Shown here one piece after another: positions 1 through 6,449 of a DNA stretch of 9,153 nt. The stretch's first letter is position 1; each line of letters opens with the position of its first letter. This DNA comes from CAMBDR01 sp046597185 (GTDB lineage Bacteria > Pseudomonadota > Gammaproteobacteria > Burkholderiales > Burkholderiaceae_D). A program made the position numbers and the translations under genes. The notes below the pieces were generated by a model, which saw only the letters and a program-made list of their open reading frames with translations, was not told the origin of the DNA and ran no database searches. The DNA is taken from NCBI GenBank assembly GCA_046597185.1, contig JBKJLF010000516.1:1-9153 (forward strand). The letters run 5' to 3'.

Positions 1-35
1 GTTGATGCCAAAAAACAAGGTTAATTGGCATCAAC
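1..35. repeat. Perfect 11-bp inverted repeat at the left edge
   Basis: GTTGATGCCAA (1-11) is the exact reverse complement of TTGGCATCAAC (25-35), with a 13-nt A-rich loop. It lies 18-52 bases beyond the stop of the minus-strand DUF1348 gene, so it could be that gene's terminator, but the U-tract that would follow on the minus strand is outside the window. On the plus strand the stem is followed by a T/G-rich stretch, so it could also end a gene to the left. The first arm begins exactly at base 1, so pairing may continue past the edge; a fold-back at a contig end is another reading. Confidence 0.55.
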
Positions 36-52
36 TTGTTGTGGTGTAATTC

Positions 53-526
53 TTACAAGCCCAAATCGCTGAGGGAAGGATGATCGTCAGGGCGGCGGCC
101 CTGAGGCCAATGAAATAGTCGGTCGGCTTCCGATATCGCCAGGTCATTAATGCTGGCATAGCGTTTTTGCATGAGCCCCTGGGCGTCGAATTCCCAGTTT
201 TCGTTGCCGTAAGAACGATACCATTGCCCTGCATCATCGTGCCATTCGTAGGCAAAGCGCACTGCAATGCGATTGCCTTCAAAGGCCCATAATTCCTTAA
301 TTAAACGGTATTGTTGCTCACGTTGCCATTTGCGGGTCAAAAATTCCACGATTTGTTCGCGCCCGCGTGGGAATTCACTGCGATTTCGCCATTGGCTATC
401 CAAGGTATAGGCCAAGGAAACCCGCACTGCATCGCGTGAATTCCAGCCATCTTCGGCTGCGCGCACCTTTTGTGTCGCACTTTCACGGGTAAATGGCGGA
501 AAGGGGGGGCGTGCTTCGAGCGTCAT
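53..526 (-). CDS. DUF1348 family (NTF2/SnoaL-like fold) protein
   Basis: 157 residues, the usual size for this small single-domain family. Recognisable family blocks in order are SQWRNRSEFPRGREQIVEFL (about 45-64), a KW..E..YRLIKELWAFE stretch (about 66-83), NRIAVRFAYEWHD (85-97), QWYRSYGNENWEFD (101-114) and KRYASINDLAIS (121-132). The family has the NTF2-like cone fold, which often binds small ligands; no reaction is established and none is claimed here. No signal peptide or membrane segment is seen, so it is probably cytoplasmic. I chose ATG 526 over an in-frame start at 559 because a strong AAGGAG sits 5 nt upstream of 526 and the homologous region begins just after it. A run of seven C on the coding strand falls in codons 6-8. 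It is transcribed divergently from the HEAT-repeat gene and stands alone here. Confidence 0.88.
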   Translation of the reverse strand: MTLEARPPFPPFTRESATQKVRAAEDGWNSRDAVRVSLAYTLDSQWRNRSEFPRGREQIVEFLTRKWQREQQYRLIKELWAFEGNRIAVRFAYEWHDDAGQWYRSYGNENWEFDAQGLMQKRYASINDLAISEADRLFHWPQGRRPDDHPSLSDLGL

Positions 527-531
527 GATTT

Positions 532-537
532 CTCCTT
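532..537 (-). promoter_or_regulatory. Shine-Dalgarno of the DUF1348 gene
   Basis: CTCCTT on the plus strand reads AAGGAG on the minus strand, 5 nt before the ATG at 526-524. This strong site lies downstream of the alternative start at 559 and so decides the start in favour of 526. Confidence 0.8.
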
Positions 538-678
538 TAAAAGTAGGGTAAGCTAGCATAGCATGTTATTTTGCCGCGAATGTTTTGTTGTAAGTCGGCT
601 TGATTATTGTGCTTCTGACCGGGGCGAACTGTCTGAAAATGGTCGTGCTCGCGGTCATTGCTAAAAAATATCGGATTT

Positions 679-710
679 TTTAACGTAGCGGGAAATTGCG
701 TCGATATAAT
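679..710 (+). promoter_or_regulatory. Putative sigma-70 promoter for the HEAT-GT2 operon
   Basis: TATAAT at 705-710 is a perfect -10 hexamer. The -35 is poor: the best candidates, TTTAAC (679-684) and TTAACG (680-685), give spacers of 20 and 19, longer than the preferred 17. Transcription would begin near 717, leaving a leader of about 70 nt before the GTG at 786. A weak -35 suggests low basal or activator-dependent expression. Confidence 0.4.
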
Positions 711-785
711 GGACAAAGCCGCAAGATCAAATTTTAGAAGCAAAGAATTTCGCCAGCGCGAACTCATAACATAAGGCTGAGATCG

Positions 786-1835
786 GTGTATTTTTCTATT
801 GGAGACCCATTTTTGTTGTTTGCTTTTTGGAGTGGCGTGGCTAGTTTTGTGCTAACCACCTTGATCACGATCCAGATTGTCTATTTGCGCCTGAGTCGAT
901 TACGGCGCGAACAACAAGAGCATGCTTTTTTGGCACGCTGGCAGCCCTTGCTGCAGCAGGCGATTAGCAATCCCACCATGGAATTGCCAAGCTTGCAGCC
1001 CAACGAAGCGGTGTTTTTTTTGAAATTGTGGAATCATTTGCATGAAAGTCTGTCACTTGATGCTACCTTGGTATTAAATCAAATTGGTATGCGCCTGGGT
1101 TGTTATGCGGTGGCGCATAATATGTTGCGTGGCGGGGGCCGTTCCAAACACTTGTTGGCGATTTTAACGCTGGGGCAATTGCGTGATCGTGCGGCCTGGC
1201 ATGATTTGATGGCTGAAGCGGTGTTTGTCGATAGTGCGGCCTCACTCAATGCGTTGCGGGCTTTGGCGCAAATCGATGCCGACGCCGTGATGCGTGAAAT
1301 GACACCACAGCTATTGATGCGTGATGATTGGCCAGCGGGCCGCTTGATCGCTATTTTTCAAGAGTCGCCACCGCGTTTTTATGCGCCGCTGTTAAGCGCC
1401 GCTTCTGAGGGGCCGCCAAAACAACAGCTAAAAGCCCTGCGCATGGTTGAGGGTATGCATTTATCTTTACCGCTGCCTGTATTGGCCCATTTGCTGGATG
1501 AGAAAATGGCCCCTGAATTGATTGTGGCCGCTTTGCGGGTTACTTTGTATCCGCAATTATTGGTCGTGGTGCGTAACCACCTGACGCATTCGGATTGGCG
1601 CGTGCGGGTGCAGGCAGTCAAGGCCTTGGGCCGAATCGGGCGCGCCTCGGATGTGAGCCTGTTATCAACTTTGTTGGATGATTCAGAATGGTGGGTGCGC
1701 TACCGCACCGCCCAGGCTTTGGCAGATATTCCTTCATTTAATCGCAATATGCTGGATCATCTGATAAGTTTAACTGACGACCGCTATGCCCATGATATTT
1801 TAAATCAGGTCATGGCAGAACGGGGTATGGCATGA
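786..1835 (+). CDS. Membrane-anchored HEAT-repeat protein
   Basis: 349 residues starting with GTG. AAGG (773-776) lies 9 nt upstream, and an in-frame TAG at 735-737 with no ATG between rules out a much longer form. The N-terminus has one strong hydrophobic segment (about 10-33) followed by an Arg-rich stretch (RLSRLRREQQ), which predicts a single-pass protein with its bulk in the cytoplasm by the positive-inside rule. The C-terminal third shows HEAT/PBS-lyase-type repeats: DWRVRVQAVKALGRIG (from about 270) and DSEWWVRYRTAQALADIP (from about 299), roughly 29 residues apart; the helical middle probably holds more diverged copies. HEAT solenoids are protein-binding scaffolds, and no catalytic residues are expected. 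Its stop overlaps the start of the GT2 gene by 4 bp (ATGA), so the two are translationally coupled. The inferred role is scaffold or regulator of that glycosyltransferase. Confidence 0.85.
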   Translation: MYFSIGDPFLLFAFWSGVASFVLTTLITIQIVYLRLSRLRREQQEHAFLARWQPLLQQAISNPTMELPSLQPNEAVFFLKLWNHLHESLSLDATLVLNQIGMRLGCYAVAHNMLRGGGRSKHLLAILTLGQLRDRAAWHDLMAEAVFVDSAASLNALRALAQIDADAVMREMTPQLLMRDDWPAGRLIAIFQESPPRFYAPLLSAASEGPPKQQLKALRMVEGMHLSLPLPVLAHLLDEKMAPELIVAALRVTLYPQLLVVVRNHLTHSDWRVRVQAVKALGRIGRASDVSLLSTLLDDSEWWVRYRTAQALADIPSFNRNMLDHLISLTDDRYAHDILNQVMAERGMA

Positions 1836-3163
1836 GTGTCGTCATTTACTGGGCCATATTGACTTATTTTGTTTTGTTGAATGGCAGTTATTTATTGCTC
1901 AATTTACTCTCCCTGATTTTATTGCGGCGGCGGGTCGAAGAACAAGTACTCGATAGTTTGCCGCAGGTGTATACCGGCGTGGAAATTCCCGTTAGCATTC
2001 TGGTGCCCGCCTACAATGAGGCGGCGTCGATTAATGATGCGGTTCATTCATTATTGCGCCTGGTGTATTCCGAGTTTGAAGTGCTGGTGATTGATGATGG
2101 TTCGAGCGACGACACCCTGCGCAAATTGCAGTTGGAATTTGGTTTATTGCCCTTCCCGGAAGCCTATAGGGTGCGGCTTACAACGGTTCCGATTGAAGAA
2201 GTCTATCGCTCTACCCGTTTCCCCAATTTGCGCGTGATTCATAAGCAGCATGGCGGTAAGGCCGATGCCTTGAACGCGGGTATCAATGCGGCGCGTTTCC
2301 CTTTGTATTGCTGTGTCAATGTGAATGTGATTTTGCAAAGCGACAGCCTGCAGCACATGGTGAAACCATTTTTGGATGATACCACCGTGGTGGCGGCAGG
2401 CGGCACCGTGCGGGTGGCCAATGAATGTAAAATCGAACAAGGCTTTTTGGCCGAAGTCGATTTATCGAGCAATCCGATTGCCTTGTTTCAGGTCATCGAA
2501 TATTTGCGCTCGTATTTGTTTGGCCGCTTGGGTTGGTCGTGGTTGAATGGGATGTTAATTATTTCCGGTACGTTTTCTTTATTTCACAAAGAAACCGTGG
2601 TGCAAGTCGGCGGTTATCGTGCAGGCAGTATTGCGGGTGACATGGATTTGGTGGTGCGCCTGCACCATCGCTTGCGTGAACAGCAGCGCCCTTACAAAGT
2701 CGCTTTTGTGCCCGAGCCAGTCTGTTGGGCCATTGCTCCCTTCACCTTGAGCCACTTGAAAAAACGTCGGATGCGTTGGCAGCATGCACTGGCTGATAGT
2801 TTATTGGCCAATCGCGGCCTGATGTTTAGTCGCCATGGCGGTGTGCCGGGCTGGTTGGCGTTTCCCTTCATGCTGGTGTTTGAATGCTTTGGGCCTGGAA
2901 TTGAACTGGCCAGTTATGCCTGGATGTTGATCGCATTTGTAACGGGCATAATTTCGGGGCAAGTGTTAATTGCTTTTTTAATTGTTGCCATCGGCTTGGG
3001 CATTTTGCTCTCGATTTCTGGTTTGTTATTGGAAGAAATGTCATTCCATCTGTACCCCAAGAAACGCCATTTGATTTGGCTGACCATTGCATTGGTATTT
3101 GAAAACTTTGGTTATCGCCAGCTTAACGCTTTTTGGCGGGTGCTGGGCATGCTGCGCCGCTGA
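1832..3163 (+). CDS. Membrane GT2 glycosyltransferase with altered catalytic motifs
   Basis: 443 residues; resembles processive GT2 synthases (PgaC/cellulose-synthase type). A hydrophobic N-terminal segment (about 5-31) precedes a GT-A domain with SILVPAYNEA (55-64), VLVIDDGSSDDT (84-95) and the conserved HGGKADALNAGI (140-151); C-terminal membrane segments lie at about 340-376 and 378-400. Active members normally have a metal/UDP-binding DxD, a catalytic-base (T/E)ED and an acceptor-site QxxRW. Here DxD reads N163-V-N165 (codons AAT at 2318 and 2324), the ED site reads G269-D270 with only the Asp kept, and QxxRW reads R312-R-M-R-W316. The frame is intact and everything around these motifs is well conserved. 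Known family members build surface polysaccharides at the inner membrane. This copy may be inactive, use an unusual substrate, or act as a partner; that is inference. It is coupled to the HEAT gene by a 4-bp overlap. Confidence 0.88.
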   Translation: MSVVIYWAILTYFVLLNGSYLLLNLLSLILLRRRVEEQVLDSLPQVYTGVEIPVSILVPAYNEAASINDAVHSLLRLVYSEFEVLVIDDGSSDDTLRKLQLEFGLLPFPEAYRVRLTTVPIEEVYRSTRFPNLRVIHKQHGGKADALNAGINAARFPLYCCVNVNVILQSDSLQHMVKPFLDDTTVVAAGGTVRVANECKIEQGFLAEVDLSSNPIALFQVIEYLRSYLFGRLGWSWLNGMLIISGTFSLFHKETVVQVGGYRAGSIAGDMDLVVRLHHRLREQQRPYKVAFVPEPVCWAIAPFTLSHLKKRRMRWQHALADSLLANRGLMFSRHGGVPGWLAFPFMLVFECFGPGIELASYAWMLIAFVTGIISGQVLIAFLIVAIGLGILLSISGLLLEEMSFHLYPKKRHLIWLTIALVFENFGYRQLNAFWRVLGMLRR

Positions 3164-3205
3164 GTTACCTGAGTTCGCACCTGAGTTCACACCGTAGTTC
3201 ACATA
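3161..3205 (+). repeat. 12-bp tandem repeat with in-frame stop codons
   Basis: Starting at the GT2 stop codon: TGAGTTACC (3161-3169, a 9-bp partial unit), TGAGTTCGCACC (3170-3181), TGAGTTCACACC (3182-3193) and GTAGTTCACATA (3194-3205, diverged). All lengths are multiples of three, so TGA recurs in the same frame at 3161, 3170 and 3182. It looks like slippage duplication of the gene's end that leaves serial stops. No hairpin forms here, so it is not a Rho-independent terminator. Confidence 0.75.
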
Positions 3206-3260
3206 TCTCACACTTCTTTACAAATCTTTTGTTTCCAAACTGCACGCTTTCCCCTACAGT

Positions 3261-3320
3261 GCTGAAAGTATGATTTAACGCATATCTTTCAGCGGACGCA
3301 AAGGCAACGCTGAAAGCATG
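3261..3320 (+). promoter_or_regulatory. Three-arm repeat / possible alternative-hairpin leader
   Basis: GCTGAAAGTATG (3261-3272) and GCTGAAAGCATG (3309-3320) are near-identical direct repeats. Between them CATATCTTTCAGC (3281-3293) is their reverse complement, apart from one extra or mismatched base before the 8-bp core. The middle arm can pair with the first (8-nt loop) or the third (15-nt loop), but not both. It lies 38-98 nt before the DUF1800 start. It could be an RNA switch in the leader or an operator bound by a dimeric regulator. I see no U-tract directly after the third arm, which argues against a simple attenuator. Confidence 0.5.
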
Positions 3321-3358
3321 CTCCCGGTTTACTTTTTAAAACAGAGTAGGAGATATTT

Positions 3359-4915
3359 ATGTCAACTTTAGCGACAGGGGCGAGTACCGTTGCCCCGCCA
3401 AGCGCCACTGAGGCGGCGCGCTTTTTGGCGCAAGCGGCCTTTGGTGGTAATGACCAGGATCTGGCCCTGGTGCAATCCAAGGGGGCCAGTGCCTGGCTCG
3501 ACAGCCAATTTTTGGCCAGCTCCGATGCCAGTCATTGGGATTGGATGATTAGTAAAGGTTTTAATAATATTACATATATCAATTCCTCGGCCGGGATCGA
3601 CCCCAGCCTGTGGCGCAAATTGATGAGTTCGCCCGACTTGTTACGGCAACGTATTGCCTTGGCACTGTCTGAAGTATTCGTCGTATCTTTGCAAGGCTTG
3701 AATGGCAGTTGGCGTGCTTTTGCCGTTGCCGGGTATATGGATATGCTGAGTGCACAAGCGTTTGGCAATTTCCGTAACCTGATCGAAGCCGTTACCCTGT
3801 CCCCGGCGATGGGGCTGTATCTCGGTACCCGCGGCAATCAAAAAGAAAGTGTCGTCACCGGGCGTCAACCCGATGAAAACTATGCGCGTGAAGTGATGCA
3901 ATTGTTCACCATTGGGCTGTACCAGCTCAATCTGGATGGGTCGCAAAAGAAGGGAACGGACGGCAAACCGATTGAAACCTATACGCTCGATACCGTATCG
4001 CAACTGGCGCGGGTGTTTACCGGCTGGAATTATGATCATCCCGTGAAAGAGGTGCCCGACCACTGGCGACGCAATATGGTGCTCAATCCGTCGCTTCATT
4101 CAACGGCCAGCAAAAGTTTTTTGGGCGTGACCATTCCTGCTGGCGTCAACGATGGCGTGGGCGACTTAAAAATCGTACTCGATACCTTGTTCAACCATCC
4201 CAACTTGCCCCCGTTCTTTTGCAAGCAATTGATCCAGCGTCTGGTGACCAGTAACCCCAGTCCGGCTTATGTGCAGCGCGTGGCGCAAGTTTTCAAGGCA
4301 AATGCGGTTGGCGTGCGTGGCGATATGAAGGCGGTGATTCGTGCTGTCTTGCTCGATAATGAAGCACGTCAGCTTCCCACCAGCGCCACTGCCGGCAAGT
4401 TGCGTGAACCAATGCTGCGCTTGGTGCAATTTGCCCGCACGTTCAAAGCCACCTCCACCAGCGGCAATTGGAATTTCGGCAATACTCTGGACCCGGATTC
4501 GCGCCTGGGACAAAGCCCGATGCGTTCACCCACCGTGTTTAATTTTTTCCGTCCAGGTTTTGTACCCGGCAGTGGTTTGGTGATCGACCCGACTATCGTG
4601 GTACCGGAATTGCAGATTTCGACCGAATCCACCGTGGTTGGCTATGCCAACTTCATGCAAAGTGTCATCAATGGCAGCTTCTCTGATTTGAAACCCGATT
4701 ACACGGCTGAAATCGCTTTGGCGCTGGACGCCACGGCCTTGGCCGCGCGTATCAATAATATGGTTGCAGCGGGTCAGATTTCGAGTGCCAATTTGAACGG
4801 GATTGCCAGCGCGGTCAACACCATCAATGCCAGTACCGATGCCGGAAAACTTAATCGCGTCAAGGCCACCATCATGTTGGTGATGTGCGCGCCTGAATAC
4901 ATTGTGCAAAAATAA
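3359..4915 (+). CDS. DUF1800 family protein
   Basis: 518 residues. Family landmarks are the N-terminal RFLAQAAFGG (21-30), NYAREVMQLFTIGLYQLN (174-191) followed by DTVSQLARVFTGWNYD (211-226), then FCKQLIQRLVTSNPSPAYV (287-305), REPMLRLVQFARTF (349-362) and SPTVFNFFRPGF (390-401). AGGAGA (3348-3353) sits 5 nt before ATG 3359, and an in-frame TAG at 3347-3349 excludes any upstream extension. The N-terminus is therefore genuinely not a signal peptide: it is Ala/Thr/Ser/Pro-rich, with no hydrophobic core. DUF1800 has no established biochemical function; it is widely encoded next to DUF1501, as here, 20 nt upstream. The missing export signal beside a Tat-exported partner suggests export as a complex (inference). 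Codon style matches its neighbours. Confidence 0.9.
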   Translation: MSTLATGASTVAPPSATEAARFLAQAAFGGNDQDLALVQSKGASAWLDSQFLASSDASHWDWMISKGFNNITYINSSAGIDPSLWRKLMSSPDLLRQRIALALSEVFVVSLQGLNGSWRAFAVAGYMDMLSAQAFGNFRNLIEAVTLSPAMGLYLGTRGNQKESVVTGRQPDENYAREVMQLFTIGLYQLNLDGSQKKGTDGKPIETYTLDTVSQLARVFTGWNYDHPVKEVPDHWRRNMVLNPSLHSTASKSFLGVTIPAGVNDGVGDLKIVLDTLFNHPNLPPFFCKQLIQRLVTSNPSPAYVQRVAQVFKANAVGVRGDMKAVIRAVLLDNEARQLPTSATAGKLREPMLRLVQFARTFKATSTSGNWNFGNTLDPDSRLGQSPMRSPTVFNFFRPGFVPGSGLVIDPTIVVPELQISTESTVVGYANFMQSVINGSFSDLKPDYTAEIALALDATALAARINNMVAAGQISSANLNGIASAVNTINASTDAGKLNRVKATIMLVMCAPEYIVQK

Positions 4916-4935
4916 GCGAACCAAGGAGCAAGCAA

Positions 4936-6342
4936 ATGAGTATCGAATCCATTCAGCGCCGGGAATTTTTGCGCAAATCCACCCTGATGAGCGGAGCCCT
5001 CGCGGGTGCCGCACCCTTCGCCTTAAATCTGGCAGCCATCGGCGAAGCGGCGGCACAAACTGCCAGCGACTATAAAGCCATCGTCTGCGTGTTTTTATAT
5101 GGCGGTAATGATTATGGCAATACCTTAATCCCCTACGATAATGCCAACTACGGCGCCTATGCCACCATTCGCCAAAAGCTGGCGTATTCCCAGTCATCGT
5201 TGGCGGCGACGGTCTTAAACCCGACCTTACCAGCACCTAATGGTCGGCAAATGGCGCTGGCCCCTGAGCTGGCCCCGCTCAAGCCTTTGTTTGACAGTGG
5301 CGATTTGGGCGTGTTGTGCAATATCGGCACCCTGGTCGTACCCACCACTGTTGCGCAATATAAAGCCAAAAGCGTGCCGCTGCCACCGAAACTATTTTCT
5401 CATAACGATCAGCAAAGCTTTTGGCAGTCGAGCAATCCGGAAGGTGCCACCACCGGTTGGGGCGGGCGTTTGGGTGATTTGATGCTGTCGAGCAATAGCA
5501 ATTCCTTATTTACCGCCATGTCGGTGTCGGGTAGTGCATTGCTGTTAAATGGCAATCAGGTTTCGCAATATAGCGTCACCTCCAAAGGCTCGAATGGTTT
5601 GCGCGGGGTGGACAGTAATTTATATGGCTCGGCCAATTGCTCGGCCATGTTGCGTAGTCTGGTGACCCAAAGCCGCACCAATCAGCTCGAAAACGCTCAC
5701 GTTAAAATCATGAATCGCAGTTTGGCAGGCAATGCCAGCCTGAAAACCGCATTAGCCAGTGTGCCACCGTTTAGCACGCCGTATGATCCGAATAACTCGC
5801 TGGCGGGCCAATTGCAAATGGTGGCCAAACTGATTGCCGGGCGCAATAGCCTGGGCACCAAGCGGCAGATATTCTTTGTTTCGCTGGGTGGCTTTGATAA
5901 TCATGATGGTTTGTTGACGCAACACCCCGGCTTGCTAAAAACCGTGGCCGATGCGCTCAATAGTTTTTACCAGACCACCAAAGAATTGAATATTGCCGAT
6001 TCCGTCACCACGTTTACCGCATCCGATTTTGGCCGTACCCTGGCCGTGAACGATGATGGTAGCGACCATGGCTGGGGTAGTCATCACTTCATCCTGGGTG
6101 GCGCGGTCAATGGTAAAACCTTGCATGGTAAATTGCCGGCCATCGCCGTCAATGGGCCAGACGACGTTGGGCAAGGGCGCTTATTGCCAACCACGTCGGT
6201 GGATCAATTAGGCGCGGCGCTGGCGACCTGGTTTGGCGTATCGGCCACCAATTTGCGGATTGTTTTGCCCAATAGCCACAACTTTGATTTGACCGCATTA
6301 AAACTGTTTAAAACATCCGCTAAAACATCGGTTGGCACTTAA
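4936..6342 (+). CDS. DUF1501 family protein with a Tat signal
   Basis: 468 residues. AAGGAG (4923-4928) lies 7 nt before the ATG. The N-terminus is a twin-arginine signal: QRREFLRKS (7-15, Arg 8 and 9), a moderately hydrophobic Ala-rich core, and a likely cleavage site after the AAA at 38-40. The mature protein shows the family's VCVFLYGGNDYGNTLIPYD (50-68), FVSLGGFDNHDG (from about 313), ASDFGRT (362-368) and SDHGWGSHHF (376-385). The His/Asp-rich blocks recall the alkaline phosphatase/sulfatase fold to which DUF1501 is related, but no enzymatic activity is established. Tat export implies folding in the cytoplasm, possibly with a metal, before secretion to the periplasm or beyond. It is the second gene of the DUF1800-DUF1501 operon, 20 nt after the first. 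Confidence 0.92.
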   Translation: MSIESIQRREFLRKSTLMSGALAGAAPFALNLAAIGEAAAQTASDYKAIVCVFLYGGNDYGNTLIPYDNANYGAYATIRQKLAYSQSSLAATVLNPTLPAPNGRQMALAPELAPLKPLFDSGDLGVLCNIGTLVVPTTVAQYKAKSVPLPPKLFSHNDQQSFWQSSNPEGATTGWGGRLGDLMLSSNSNSLFTAMSVSGSALLLNGNQVSQYSVTSKGSNGLRGVDSNLYGSANCSAMLRSLVTQSRTNQLENAHVKIMNRSLAGNASLKTALASVPPFSTPYDPNNSLAGQLQMVAKLIAGRNSLGTKRQIFFVSLGGFDNHDGLLTQHPGLLKTVADALNSFYQTTKELNIADSVTTFTASDFGRTLAVNDDGSDHGWGSHHFILGGAVNGKTLHGKLPAIAVNGPDDVGQGRLLPTTSVDQLGAALATWFGVSATNLRIVLPNSHNFDLTALKLFKTSAKTSVGT

Positions 6343-6348
6343 GTTTTG

Positions 6349-6381
6349 CCGCCATCCAGTCGATGTACTTCTGGATGGCGG
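6349..6381. terminator. Perfect 11-bp hairpin after the DUF1501 gene
   Basis: CCGCCATCCAG (6349-6359) and CTGGATGGCGG (6371-6381) are exact reverse complements around an 11-nt loop, six bases after the DUF1501 stop. The GC-rich stem suits transcript termination or 3'-end protection of the DUF1800-DUF1501 mRNA, but no U-tract follows on either strand, so it is not a classic Rho-independent terminator. The in-frame ATG at 6363 of the next reading frame lies inside the loop. Confidence 0.5.
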
Positions 6382-6449
6382 TCGATAGGGCAAAGTTTCA
6401 AGCCTGGCTCGCCGCAATTTCATGGTCAAGTTATTCGGGCGACATTTCT

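Larger units (their letters stand above)
527..785. other. Divergent intergenic region (DUF1348 / HEAT gene)
   Basis: 259 bases separate two divergent start codons, so the region must hold promoters for both genes. On the plus strand the consensus -10 box at 705-710 is the only good element. On the minus strand I see only a weak TATGCT (complement of 556-561) with no convincing -35. An A/T-only palindrome (AAAAAAT 663-669, ATTTTTT 675-681) and a TGACCG/CGGTCA pair (616-621, 652-657) are also present, but they are too short or simple to interpret. Confidence 0.5.

Noticed and set aside
527..559. Upstream start of the DUF1348 gene at 559
   Set aside because: The strong AAGGAG lies inside this extension, 5 nt before ATG 526, and the extra residues do not belong to the family.
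663..681. A/T-only palindrome AAAAAAT...ATTTTTT
   Set aside because: No G/C pairs are in the stem, so it is too unstable for a terminator and likely chance in an A/T-rich promoter region.
3217..3260. Promoter candidates upstream of DUF1800 (TTTACA at 3217, TACAGT at 3255, a sigma-54-like GCACG)
   Set aside because: No pair has both an acceptable -10 and the right spacing, and the sigma-54-like site lacks the -12 TTGC.
4526..5236. 236-codon minus-strand reading frame
   Set aside because: It spans the end of DUF1800 and the start of DUF1501 on the opposite strand, has Arg/His-rich composition without motifs, and both sense genes are convincing.
6363..6449. 29-residue N-terminal extension of the FimV-like protein
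   Set aside because: It places the signal peptide inside the protein, begins in a hairpin loop and has no ribosome site; ATG 6450 starts a normal signal peptide.
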